NCBI RefSeq assembly: GCF_900129805.1
Contig: NZ_FQWY01000022.1
Coordinates: 1 to 34,544, forward strand
Length of the DNA stretch: 34,544 nt
Source of the DNA: Thermosyntropha lipolytica DSM 11003
GTDB lineage: Bacteria; Bacillota; Syntrophomonadia; Syntrophomonadales; Syntrophomonadaceae
Reading direction: 5' to 3'
Part shown: piece by piece, positions 23,407-31,484 of the stretch
Position numbering within the stretch: position 1 is the stretch's first letter
How the letters are laid out: each line of letters opens with the position of its first letter
The notes under the pieces: generated by a model
Database searches by the model: none
What the model saw: the letters and a program-made list of their open reading frames with translations, nothing else
Told to the model about the DNA's origin: nothing
Program-made: the position numbers and the translations under genes

Positions 23407-23424
23407 AGCCAAAGGAGGGTAATT

Positions 23425-23934
23425 ATGGAAGAAAGAAAATCTTTAAATCCCTATCTGGGGGGAGCCCTAGCCGGTATTCTTCTTACTTTATCTGTTGTTT
23501 TTACCAATAATTTTTTCGGAACTTCGACTACTTTAGTGCGCCTGGCCGGTAAACTGGAATCTCTGCTTGCACCTTCCCACTTTGCATCTCTGAAATACTT
23601 TCAGCAGATCCCGCCCCTTATTGACTGGCAGGCTATGTTTGTAGCAGGTATATTCATAGGTTCTCTAGTTTCTGCCATCGTGGCTGGAGATTTTAAAATG
23701 CAAGCTGTTCCTGATATGTGGCAAAAAAAATTGGGACCTAGCAGGGGCAAGCGTTTTCTGGCAGCATTTGTGGGCGGTATTATTGCTGTCATTGGTGCCC
23801 GCATAGCTGGGGGATGTCCCAGCGGCCAGCTTTCAGCCATGGTCCAGCTTTCTCTTCTAGGTTTCATAGCTATGCCGTTTTTCTTCCTCGGGGGACTTAC
23901 TGCAGTTCGTTTTATCTATAGGGGGAGGGATTAA
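23425..23934 (+). CDS. YeeE/YedE sulfur-transport protein, first half
   Basis: 169 residues with about five membrane segments. The motif GARIAGGCPSGQLSAMVQL (about 122-140) carries the conserved Cys that, in the YeeE/TsuA family, lines the thiosulfate path. The family's usual protein is a pseudo-dimer of about 330-400 residues; here it is encoded as two genes, and the next one supplies the second half. AAAGGAGGG precedes the ATG. Likely role: uptake of thiosulfate or a related sulfur species for cysteine and cofactor synthesis. The substrate is inferred. Confidence 0.86.
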   Translation: MEERKSLNPYLGGALAGILLTLSVVFTNNFFGTSTTLVRLAGKLESLLAPSHFASLKYFQQIPPLIDWQAMFVAGIFIGSLVSAIVAGDFKMQAVPDMWQKKLGPSRGKRFLAAFVGGIIAVIGARIAGGCPSGQLSAMVQLSLLGFIAMPFFFLGGLTAVRFIYRGRD

Positions 23935-23936
23935 GC

Positions 23937-24464
23937 ATGAAATTATTGTCAGGCCTTATAGCAGGAATTTTATTTGGCATTCTTTTACAAAGAAGCCGGG
24001 TAATAAGATATGATAAACAGATAGGCGCTCTGCGTTTACTGGATATGACAATAGTAAAGTTTATGTTTACCACTATTTTAGTGGGTATGATCGGAGTTCA
24101 TATTTTTTTAGATCTAGGGATTATTGAGAAAATTACCTACCGTGAATTCTCCTGGGGAGGAGCTGTTATAGGTGGTCTGCTTTTTGGCATTGGCTGGGCA
24201 CTTATAGGCTACTGTCCTGGTACTGCCTGGGGAGCTCTGGCGGAAGGAAGATATGATGCAGGAGTAGGAATTATCGGCATGATAGTTGGAGCCCTCATAG
24301 TAGCTGAACTTTACCCGTTTTTACAAAAAACTGTCCTTTCCTGGGGTTATTTAGGTTCAGTAAGCCTTCCTGCCCTTTGGGGCATAAACCACTGGTTCAT
24401 CATCATACCTTTTGCCATAATTGTAGTAATTTTGTTTATCGGGTTGGAAAAAAAGCAGTTGTAA
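23937..24464 (+). CDS. YeeE/YedE sulfur-transport protein, second half
   Basis: 175 residues, about five membrane segments, with the matching Cys motif IGYCPGTAWGALAEGRYDA (about 83-101). The ATG starts 2 nt after the previous stop, with GGGAGGG inside the end of the first gene, so the two halves are made together and should form one transporter. No TusA-like protein or rhodanese follows. Confidence 0.86.
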   Translation: MKLLSGLIAGILFGILLQRSRVIRYDKQIGALRLLDMTIVKFMFTTILVGMIGVHIFLDLGIIEKITYREFSWGGAVIGGLLFGIGWALIGYCPGTAWGALAEGRYDAGVGIIGMIVGALIVAELYPFLQKTVLSWGYLGSVSLPALWGINHWFIIIPFAIIVVILFIGLEKKQL

Positions 24465-24519
24465 CCCCAAAGAAAAAATTCCCCAGATTGTGTTGTCATA
24501 TCATGTACAGCTGTAAATA

Positions 24520-24562
24520 AAATAAGTAGCAGGTATTATATGCCTACACCTGCTACTTATTT
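24520..24562 (+). terminator. Long hairpin after the YeeE/YedE pair
   Basis: Perfect 15-bp stem (24520-24534 with 24548-24562) and a 13-nt loop, 55 nt past the stop codon. The T-run is weak, so it may work as a terminator, an mRNA stabiliser or both. Confidence 0.6.
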
Positions 24563-24566
24563 ATAG

Positions 24567-24769
24567 AAACTAAAAACTCATTTTAAATATGCGGAAATAG
24601 AAGCTTATCAACAGAGCTTTGGCTATTTGGTTGATACTGAACCACCCGACCTTTAGATGAAGGTGACTTTGTTGTCATACCAGGAAGTAATAGAAAAATA
24701 AAAGTCTTTAGATATGTACCTAATTTTGACCCTAAATTAAAAATCTACGCCCTGAAGCCCTTAGCTTAA
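24567..24769 (+). pseudogene. Frameshifted gene remnant
   Basis: Two adjoining frames read like one decayed protein. The first ends AYQQSFGYLVDTEPPDL at a TAG (24654-24656). The second, shifted by one base and beginning at that point, reads DEGDFVVIPGSNRKIKVF and then RYVPNFDPKLKIYALKPLA to a TAA at 24767-24769. Neither has a start codon with a ribosome site, but composition is protein-like and the join is smooth. Parent family not recognised. This occupies most of the 340-nt gap between yedE and the methyltransferase. Confidence 0.4.
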
Positions 24770-24790
24770 AAAGCCAAGGGCTTTTATCTT
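24755..24790 (+). terminator. Intrinsic terminator, mainly rightward
   Basis: AAGCCCTT-A-GCTT / AAGC-C-AAGGGCTT with one internal mismatch and an AAA loop (24755-24783), followed by TTTTATCTTTTT on the plus strand. It overlaps the end of the remnant. The stem also lies just past the stop of the leftward methyltransferase gene and could serve that strand weakly. Confidence 0.7.
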
Positions 24791-24804
24791 TTTCTTAGCC
24801 GGGC

Positions 24805-26013
24805 TTATATCTTTTCATATACGGCAAAAAGCTGCAGGGCTACTTTATCGAAAGACTTCTGTTTAAGATCTTCTGCTAACTCTCCATCAGGTGATTTCTC
24901 CGCAATATGCAAAAAGTCTTCATAAGTCATAAAGTCAAAAGGAACTACCTCTACTTCCCGCAGACCATGGCGGGAAAACATATCCCTCAGTATTTCCTGA
25001 TCAAAATGATGCATATGCAGCATGGCAGGGAATAAAGTTCCTTCTATGCTCTCATGAATACGCTGTTCCCATTCTCCATAACGAGTAGGAGCAGTTATAA
25101 AAACTTGTCCCCCTGGTCGTAAAACCCGGGCAAATTCCTTGACTATGGCCTCAGGATCATAAGTATGTTCCAAAACATCCAAACAATTAATAAAATGGAA
25201 GAAATTATCTTCATAAGGAAGCTTATCCAGGCTTCCCCAGGTAAAATGTACATCTTTAGGTTTCTGGTTTAATAGTTTTTCCGCATCCGGAAATTCATAT
25301 TCTACCTCAATACCACCCAGTTCTTTTTGAATAAGGCTTATTATTTGCGGGAAAATTTTACGCTCCCCTCTTTTCATCATTTCTGCCAGGGCATGTGCTC
25401 TTTTAAGCCTTGCCTGACAGGCATCCAGGGAATATACTTCCATATACTGGCTCATAACCAGAGTAGCAAAACCTGCCCCACATCCACCATCCAGAACCCT
25501 TCCTGACTTATCCTTGATGCGGGGATAAACATACTGTAAAAATGAACTTTCTCCTCCGGAAGAAAAGTTCTGCAAAGAGATGACTTCATTCAAAGTAAAA
25601 AGTTCCTCCTGGTCTAAACCAGAACCGATTTCTCTTCTGAACCAGTTGCGAAGTGCTACATCTTTTTTCAGCTTCTGTTTGACTTCTTCATAAGAAGAAA
25701 CAGCACAGGCGGCAAATACTTTATCCTGTTCTTCTCCCGTTAGAGTGTTCCACACATAATCTAGAAAAAAGTCAAAACATACATTGTCATTTACATTAAA
25801 AAGAATAGCCTGCCGGGGATTTTCCCGGCACAGTTTAAAAGAAACCGAATAAAAATCAAGCAAGAATTTCAGAGCTTCCTCATCATGCCGGCTGAACATT
25901 TCCGCATAAGCCCCTGCCAGGTCTTCTTCCTGAGGCAAAAGGCCGGCATAAATTTTTCTTACTTCATCATCGACATGGGAAAAATAATAGGTGAAAAATT
26001 CCTTAAGAATCAT
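24805..26013 (-). CDS. Class I SAM methyltransferase in the glucan operon
   Basis: 402 residues. A helical N-terminal region of about 165 residues is not recognised. It is followed by a Rossmann methyltransferase domain: motif I VLDGGCGAGF (173-182), post-I acidic YSLDACQ, and LDVLEHTYDPEAIVKEFARVLRPGGQ (278-303), as in UbiE/Methyltransf_11 proteins. AGGGG lies 5 nt before the ATG. It is the last gene of a minus-strand operon after GT4, the branching enzyme and a second GH57 enzyme, with gaps of only 17-28 nt. Context suggests a sugar O-methyltransferase acting on the alpha-glucan or a precursor. The sequence itself fixes only the SAM fold. Confidence 0.88.
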   Translation of the reverse strand: MILKEFFTYYFSHVDDEVRKIYAGLLPQEEDLAGAYAEMFSRHDEEALKFLLDFYSVSFKLCRENPRQAILFNVNDNVCFDFFLDYVWNTLTGEEQDKVFAACAVSSYEEVKQKLKKDVALRNWFRREIGSGLDQEELFTLNEVISLQNFSSGGESSFLQYVYPRIKDKSGRVLDGGCGAGFATLVMSQYMEVYSLDACQARLKRAHALAEMMKRGERKIFPQIISLIQKELGGIEVEYEFPDAEKLLNQKPKDVHFTWGSLDKLPYEDNFFHFINCLDVLEHTYDPEAIVKEFARVLRPGGQVFITAPTRYGEWEQRIHESIEGTLFPAMLHMHHFDQEILRDMFSRHGLREVEVVPFDFMTYEDFLHIAEKSPDGELAEDLKQKSFDKVALQLFAVYEKI

Positions 26014-26035
26014 ATAATCCCCTCTCCTATCTAGT

Positions 26036-28552
26036 TTATTTTGGGTAGGCTAATAATTCTACTACCTTTGCTTTGGGATCAGCTTCCCATTTCACATCAA
26101 ATTCCCAGGAAATATCAACCTTTAAAAAGGCTTCTCCATCCTTAAAAGCTATTTTAGGTTTTACTGCTAATCCGGAAGTATGATAACCTAATCTGCTCTG
26201 CTCATCATTTACATATCCTTGATAATAGTTTTTCACCGCCGGACTTATGACCACCTTTTCTATATTTTCTCCTGCTGATAACCTGTAATTTACTCTATTA
26301 ATAAAACATTCTCCTTTAGCACTCTTTATCCTGTAATAATAACTCATGTCCCCCGGCTCGTTAAAAACAAAGCTTTCATCAATAAGGCTGATATTTTCTC
26401 CTTCGCGCAACTGTTTATCCTCCAGGTGATATAAAATTTCTCTCTCCCCCCCGGATTCAATCTGAACCCAGGCCTGAGGTTTAAAATCGATCTCATCAGA
26501 AGGAGAAACGGAAGCAGCAATATCAGGCACCAAAAAAAACCGTATCCGGCTATTTTCCGGAGAACAAAAAGCCTTAAAAGCACATTTTACTCCCTTCTGG
26601 TCTATCCTAAACTCTTTGGTTAAAGTTATATTATATTCATCCCCATCCTCCAGTCTGATCTTTTCCTCAGCTAACAGCTTTATCCTTATCTCATCTTCTT
26701 TTTTGTCAATCTCATCTATTTTATACTGTACAGTAGCCAGGTTGCCTAAAACGGTATATTCCCCTTCCCTTTCCATTTCTATCTCACACCGCATACTATG
26801 GCGGCAAGTTTCTTTTCTGCCCCCTTCCGGATAGAAACTGCAGGCCATACGGCTATCTGTTTCCGTAAAGATTAAAGGTATGCTTATCCTGTATATGTCA
26901 TTATAAGGAGCTACACTGTCTATATCGCGCTCTAATATCCTTTTCATCACATCAGGATCACAGCTTACCTTATTATCTAAAACCTGATGAAAGCTTATAC
27001 AGCCTCCTTTTAAATCAATAACCAAAAACTGTTCTTTATTCCTGATTACTATCTCCTCTAGCCCGTCATAATCCCAATCTTTTATCTCTAAACCTTCTTC
27101 ATCACGAACTAAATTTAAAGCTTCTTCCATATACTGCAAAAGCCTCTCGGCCATAAATAAATAAGCCAAACCCTGCATATCATAATAAGGTGAAGAACCA
27201 TAACTCGGGTGGCGGCTGGCCCATTTAGGATCTTCCTGATAAACCACATGCCGCACCCGATTCACAAGCTGGTAGCCCAGGGCCAGGGAAGCAGAAAAAT
27301 TCAGTTCTAAAAGCCTTTGCACTATTTCATACCTTTCAGCTGAATTCAGCACAGCATTTTTATACATATCCTGTATGCTGTCATCAGGCATCTTATCAGC
27401 AAAGATCCTAGCACTAAAAAGGCTAATAACATGCTCTTCTATTTGCCGCTGTTTCTTTTCTACATCGCGCAAACGATTTAAAACTAATCGCAGTCTTTCA
27501 TCACCAAAGACAACACCTCTTATCCCTCTTTTGGCCGTCCAGTTTTCCCACTCCGTATAGCTATGGCTGCTTCTGGCCGGATAAGTATCCAGAAACCCAT
27601 GGGCTAAAACATAATCTTTAATCCCTATAAACGCAAGCTCTTCATCCTGCAGTACCAAATGGAAAAATTCCTCCAGCCATTTGGCATCACCCTGCGGATC
27701 TTTGCTCCACTGCCCAAACTTTTCGGCATCTTCAAATATCACCAGAATAGGTTCTATTTTTTTCCCCCATTTTTCACCTAGCTCGCCTGCTCTTTCCAGA
27801 GCATCTTTTATATAAAAGTAATAATGTACCGGCTTGGTAATATTTTTATCTTCACGCGTAAAAGCTCCTCTTTTTAAAAGATGATAGCGATATTTGCTAT
27901 GTACAGGCAGGGCAAAATATTCCTGCCCTCCTATCTCATCACGCAAAGCAAAAAAAAGCATCTCCTGCGGTATATGACTCATAGTAGTCCGCGAATAAGG
28001 ATCCTTAAATCCAAAATGTTTTAAACAATAATCACTCTCGGACCCTGGATAAGCGAAATGGGAATTATAAAAAGTTTCGGCATCCAGATAATAAAGGGGA
28101 AAAGCACCTAGTTTGCGGGCGGCATAGCTAAGTTCCTGCAGCAAAAATTCGCCGCCTTCCCGTTCCACAATATGTATCCCCTGCCACTCATCAGCCCCTA
28201 CCTCAAAAAGCTTTTGCGTAAGCTCTTCATACTTTTTTATCTGATAAAAAAAGTCATCCCGGCGGGAAGTAAGCTGTATAAAAGGTTCATCAGCCAGCCC
28301 TCCAATTAGACCGGCTTTGCCTCTTTTTATTAATTCTTTCATTCCCAAAATAAATTGAGGTTTTTCCTTCTCTATCCAGTATAGAAAAGGGCCGGAAAAA
28401 TGCAGATTTATAAAAAAACCTTCTTTATCGGCAAAAGCCTGCAAAAGACTAAGCCAGGGCTCGTAGGAATTCTTATATGCTTCTTCCCTGGTCTTATACA
28501 GCTGAAAATGTGGCTGATGAAAATGAGGACAGAATGCTACGTATCCTTTCAT
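26036..28552 (-). CDS. GH57 amylase/4-alpha-glucanotransferase-like enzyme
   Basis: 838 residues. The N-terminal GH57 barrel starts with HFHQPH (10-15). NLHFSGPFLYWIEKEKP and LADEP match the amylase/4-alpha-glucanotransferase branch. The expected nucleophile is Glu130 in HIVEREGG, and the acid/base is Asp275 in IFEDAEKFGQW, so both catalytic residues seem present. A helical part follows to about 500, then a beta-rich C-terminal half (about 530-838) like the glucanotransferase beta-sandwich. GGAGGT precedes the ATG. It could trim or transfer alpha-1,4-glucan chains on the polymer made by its operon partners. Hydrolase versus transferase cannot be told from sequence. Confidence 0.88.
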   Translation of the reverse strand: MKGYVAFCPHFHQPHFQLYKTREEAYKNSYEPWLSLLQAFADKEGFFINLHFSGPFLYWIEKEKPQFILGMKELIKRGKAGLIGGLADEPFIQLTSRRDDFFYQIKKYEELTQKLFEVGADEWQGIHIVEREGGEFLLQELSYAARKLGAFPLYYLDAETFYNSHFAYPGSESDYCLKHFGFKDPYSRTTMSHIPQEMLFFALRDEIGGQEYFALPVHSKYRYHLLKRGAFTREDKNITKPVHYYFYIKDALERAGELGEKWGKKIEPILVIFEDAEKFGQWSKDPQGDAKWLEEFFHLVLQDEELAFIGIKDYVLAHGFLDTYPARSSHSYTEWENWTAKRGIRGVVFGDERLRLVLNRLRDVEKKQRQIEEHVISLFSARIFADKMPDDSIQDMYKNAVLNSAERYEIVQRLLELNFSASLALGYQLVNRVRHVVYQEDPKWASRHPSYGSSPYYDMQGLAYLFMAERLLQYMEEALNLVRDEEGLEIKDWDYDGLEEIVIRNKEQFLVIDLKGGCISFHQVLDNKVSCDPDVMKRILERDIDSVAPYNDIYRISIPLIFTETDSRMACSFYPEGGRKETCRHSMRCEIEMEREGEYTVLGNLATVQYKIDEIDKKEDEIRIKLLAEEKIRLEDGDEYNITLTKEFRIDQKGVKCAFKAFCSPENSRIRFFLVPDIAASVSPSDEIDFKPQAWVQIESGGEREILYHLEDKQLREGENISLIDESFVFNEPGDMSYYYRIKSAKGECFINRVNYRLSAGENIEKVVISPAVKNYYQGYVNDEQSRLGYHTSGLAVKPKIAFKDGEAFLKVDISWEFDVKWEADPKAKVVELLAYPK

Positions 28553-28580
28553 ATAACGACCTCCAACCTGCTATAAAAAA

Positions 28581-30149
28581 TTAAAAGGAGTTAAACAGAT
28601 CATCTTCATATTCTACCTTGGCAAACCATTCAGCAAATCCAGCATCTACCTTATTATTTTTAACCGCATCTGCTATGCGCAAAAATTTAGTATAATGTTC
28701 AAAAAACCTTTTTAAGGCATAATCTTTGGTAAGATTATTGGTAACCATGAAAAACCAGTCACTGCTCTGGATAAGCATTAACTCTTTTAGAGCCTGTTTT
28801 TTCACCCGTTCACCTAATTCACTCCTGGTTGTTATATTAATAATCTCTTCATATTCCTGATTGGCTTTAGCGATAATCTGCCACATCCACTCGGTTTCTT
28901 TATTTTGCCATACATAATGTTTGCCTCCCATTCCCCATGAAGAATCAAAAATTTCCGCTTCATAACGCGGGGCTTCTATATGACAGGGTAAAACCATAGT
29001 CAGGTTATGCCTGGCTATCTCCCGCATTACTTCTTCCAACCAGGTAACTCCTTCCCACCACCAGTGCCCAAAAAGTTCAGTATCATAACATCCTATAATA
29101 AGCGGCCTATTAAAACCTATTTTCTGCGCTTCACTTATCGTCCGTTGCAAAACGCTCACAAAATGATGAGCATGTTCTTTAGCCTTTTTTTCTGCTTTAT
29201 GGGCATCATAATATTCTTTTTTATCCAGAGGCTTAGATCTATCGGTAACTCGCCAGTATTTAAGTCCCGATTTAGGAAAATGTTTATGAAACTCACGATA
29301 ATTCTCATCTCCCGGATACCCAAATTCTGCTGACCATACCTGGCGGCTTACCAAAGCATTACGGCCCAAAACAGTAATATCCTTATCTTTAAGTTTATAA
29401 GGGCGATAAGTGCTAAGGCCGGTGATAGCAAAAGTTTCTATCTCCGGTTCTTCTTCCAGCATATCTCCACTAAATACTCCTAAAGGCTTGCCTCCTTCTA
29501 TGGCATGGCTGTCCACAAAAAAATACTTAAAACCATATTTAAGCAGAATATCTTCTAATCCCCGGCGGTATCCGCACTCCGGAAGCCAAAATCCTCTAGG
29601 TTCTACCCCCAAAAATTTTTTATAAATTTTTTGACCATAGAAGATTTGCCAATCCGCACTTTTCTCATCCAAAACAGGCAAATAAGCATGGGTAGCTGCG
29701 GTAGCTAATACTTCTATACAGCCTTTATTCTGCATTTCCTTAACTAGGCTAAGAAGGTCGCTGTTAAAATCGATAACAAAATCCCGGCGTACATCTTTAT
29801 AAAAGCGATGATAAATAGCAGCTGTTTCTGCCAGTTTTTTTTCTCCACAGGAAATAAAATATCTTTCATCCTCCAGAGCTCTAACTTCACATGCTTTTAG
29901 ATAATTTATGAACTCATTTTTTATGTATTTAGAATGGAGCTGTTCCATTAAAGTAGGGCTCATACTTATAGTAACCGGAGCCCTTACCCCTTCTTCATAA
30001 AGGCGAAGAAAACTTCTTAGAAGAGGGATATAAGTTTCAGCCATAGCTTCAAAAAGCCATACTTCACCAAAAGGCCATCTTCCCTGTCTCTTAACATAAG
30101 GAATATGACTGTGTAATACCAGCATTATGCGCGCATCCACTTTTTGCAC
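28581..30149 (-). CDS. GH57 1,4-alpha-glucan branching enzyme (DUF1957 type)
   Basis: 522 residues. HSHIPY (13-18) opens the barrel. The nucleophile is Glu191 in GFWLPECGY and the acid/base is Asp356 in GCYDTELFGHWWWEG, both as in Thermococcus branching enzyme TK1436 and mycobacterial Rv3031. A C-terminal helical DUF1957 region (about 415-522, IQSSDWFFMV) completes the fold. It forms alpha-1,6 branches in a growing alpha-1,4-glucan. The start is uncertain: GTG at 30149 gives this length but is very close to AAGGG; GTG at 30140 has better spacing. It lies 17 nt after the GT4 gene. Confidence 0.92.
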   Translation of the reverse strand: MQKVDARIMLVLHSHIPYVKRQGRWPFGEVWLFEAMAETYIPLLRSFLRLYEEGVRAPVTISMSPTLMEQLHSKYIKNEFINYLKACEVRALEDERYFISCGEKKLAETAAIYHRFYKDVRRDFVIDFNSDLLSLVKEMQNKGCIEVLATAATHAYLPVLDEKSADWQIFYGQKIYKKFLGVEPRGFWLPECGYRRGLEDILLKYGFKYFFVDSHAIEGGKPLGVFSGDMLEEEPEIETFAITGLSTYRPYKLKDKDITVLGRNALVSRQVWSAEFGYPGDENYREFHKHFPKSGLKYWRVTDRSKPLDKKEYYDAHKAEKKAKEHAHHFVSVLQRTISEAQKIGFNRPLIIGCYDTELFGHWWWEGVTWLEEVMREIARHNLTMVLPCHIEAPRYEAEIFDSSWGMGGKHYVWQNKETEWMWQIIAKANQEYEEIINITTRSELGERVKKQALKELMLIQSSDWFFMVTNNLTKDYALKRFFEHYTKFLRIADAVKNNKVDAGFAEWFAKVEYEDDLFNSF

Positions 30150-30166
30150 TTCCCTTGCCCGAAAAA

Positions 30167-31348
30167 TTAGCAGATAACCTTCTGTTTTACTCTCAAAACT
30201 TCTCTATATACATCAGCTGTTGATTTCGCAATGGCTTCCCAGCTATAAACATTTTTTACCTTTTCCCGCGCATTGCGTTTTAGCTTTTCCGCTAAAAGTT
30301 CATCGGTAAGCAGCCTTACCATGGCATCAGCCAGCTTATCTATTTCCAGGGCATTAACTTTAAGACCCGTAACCCCATCTTCAACTATTTCGGCCAATCC
30401 GCCTACATTACCTACAATTACAGGGGTATCAGTAACCATGGCTTCCAGGGCGACAATACCAAAAGGTTCATAAAGGCTTGGAAATACAGCCAGGCTGGCC
30501 CGCTTGTAGATCAAATTCCGGTCTTCCAGGCCAATAAAACCTGTAAATACAACCTTTTCTTCTAAACCTAATCTTGCCACCTCTTTCTCTAAAATTTCCC
30601 TCTGAGGTCCTCTCCCCCCTATATATAACCTGGCTAAAGGCACTTTTTTAACCACCTGGCTAAAAGCCTGAATAAGCTGCATAACCCCTTTCTCCGGCAC
30701 CAATCTGCCCAGAAAAACTACCGCTTTCTCATTTTCCCCCACATAGCTGTAAGGGGAGGTTGAAGGAAGCTTTTTAAAAAGTTCAGGGTCGACTCCATTA
30801 GGTATAACATAAATAGCTTCTTTTTTAATTCCAAAAAGGGTACTTACTTCATTTTGCATATATCGGCTGCAGCAAATAACTTGATCAGCCTCTAAAGCAA
30901 GATTTTTCTCTATTTCATTGATTTCCAGCTGCATACGGTTATGCAGGCCCAAATTTCTTCCATGTTCGGTAGCATGGATGGTAGTAACCAGGGGAAGGGA
31001 AAAAATCTTGCTTACCGACCTGCCGGCATAAGCTACCAGCCAGTCATGGGCATGTACGATATCAAAGCCCCCTATTTGATCATTTACACATACTGCCGCG
31101 CGAATAGCTTCACTGTTAAAGGAAAAAATCCAGGATTTGAAATGTTCACCCTCTAAAGCAGGCTTTCCGACCCGGTAAATATGTACCCCGTTTTCGTTTT
31201 GATAAGGCAGGCAATCCGGTGCAGAAGGAGTTATTACATGAACCTCTACTCCCTGTTTTATTAAAAACCGGCTTAAGTCAAAAACATGCTGCCCTAATCC
31301 TCCTACCATATGAGGAGGATATTCCCAGCTAAACATAAGTACCTTCAC
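30167..31348 (-). CDS. GT4 alpha-glucan (glycogen-synthase-like) glycosyltransferase
   Basis: GT-B fold glycosyltransferase, 393 residues from GTG at 31348 (protein MKVLMFSWEYPPHMVGGLGQHV), with GAGGGG 6 nt upstream. An in-frame GTG at 31366 is further from any site. The N-terminal acceptor loop EYPPHMVGGLGQHV, HAHDWL, and the donor-site motif EPFGIVALE (E-x7-E) place it with retaining GT4 glycogen/alpha-glucan synthases. It is first in the operon, directly behind a TTACAA-N17-TATATT promoter. Predicted reaction: elongation of alpha-1,4-glucan from a nucleotide-glucose; donor not known. No ADP-glucose pyrophosphorylase gene is in the window. Confidence 0.92.
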   Translation of the reverse strand: MKVLMFSWEYPPHMVGGLGQHVFDLSRFLIKQGVEVHVITPSAPDCLPYQNENGVHIYRVGKPALEGEHFKSWIFSFNSEAIRAAVCVNDQIGGFDIVHAHDWLVAYAGRSVSKIFSLPLVTTIHATEHGRNLGLHNRMQLEINEIEKNLALEADQVICCSRYMQNEVSTLFGIKKEAIYVIPNGVDPELFKKLPSTSPYSYVGENEKAVVFLGRLVPEKGVMQLIQAFSQVVKKVPLARLYIGGRGPQREILEKEVARLGLEEKVVFTGFIGLEDRNLIYKRASLAVFPSLYEPFGIVALEAMVTDTPVIVGNVGGLAEIVEDGVTGLKVNALEIDKLADAMVRLLTDELLAEKLKRNAREKVKNVYSWEAIAKSTADVYREVLRVKQKVIC

Positions 31349-31381
31349 CTTTATCCCCTCGTTCACGATATATTTTTTAAT

Positions 31382-31410
31382 AATATACCAGATAATTATT
31401 TCTATTGTAA
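31382..31410 (-). promoter_or_regulatory. Sigma-A promoter of the glucan/methyltransferase operon
   Basis: Minus strand TTACAA (plus 31405-31410), exact 17-nt spacer, TATATT (plus 31382-31387), giving a start near 31375, about 27 nt before the GTG. Confidence 0.65.
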
Positions 31411-31419
31411 GGCTTTTTG

Positions 31420-31437
31420 CTTATAATGTTTTATAAG
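31420..31437. promoter_or_regulatory. Dyad shared by ahcY and the glucan operon
   Basis: CTTATAA-TGTT-TTATAAG, perfect 7-bp arms. It contains the only good -10 for ahcY (TATAAT 31422-31427) and ends 10 bp upstream of the -35 of the divergent operon, so one bound protein could affect both. The AT-rich composition means chance is possible. Confidence 0.4.
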
Positions 31438-31484
31438 TAAAACCAATTTCTAAAAACAATATTGAAAAGCTGGGAGGTTTATTA

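Noticed and set aside
31428-31484. SAH or SAM riboswitch in front of ahcY
   Set aside because: The leader is only about 50 nt after the -10 and shows no multi-stem fold.
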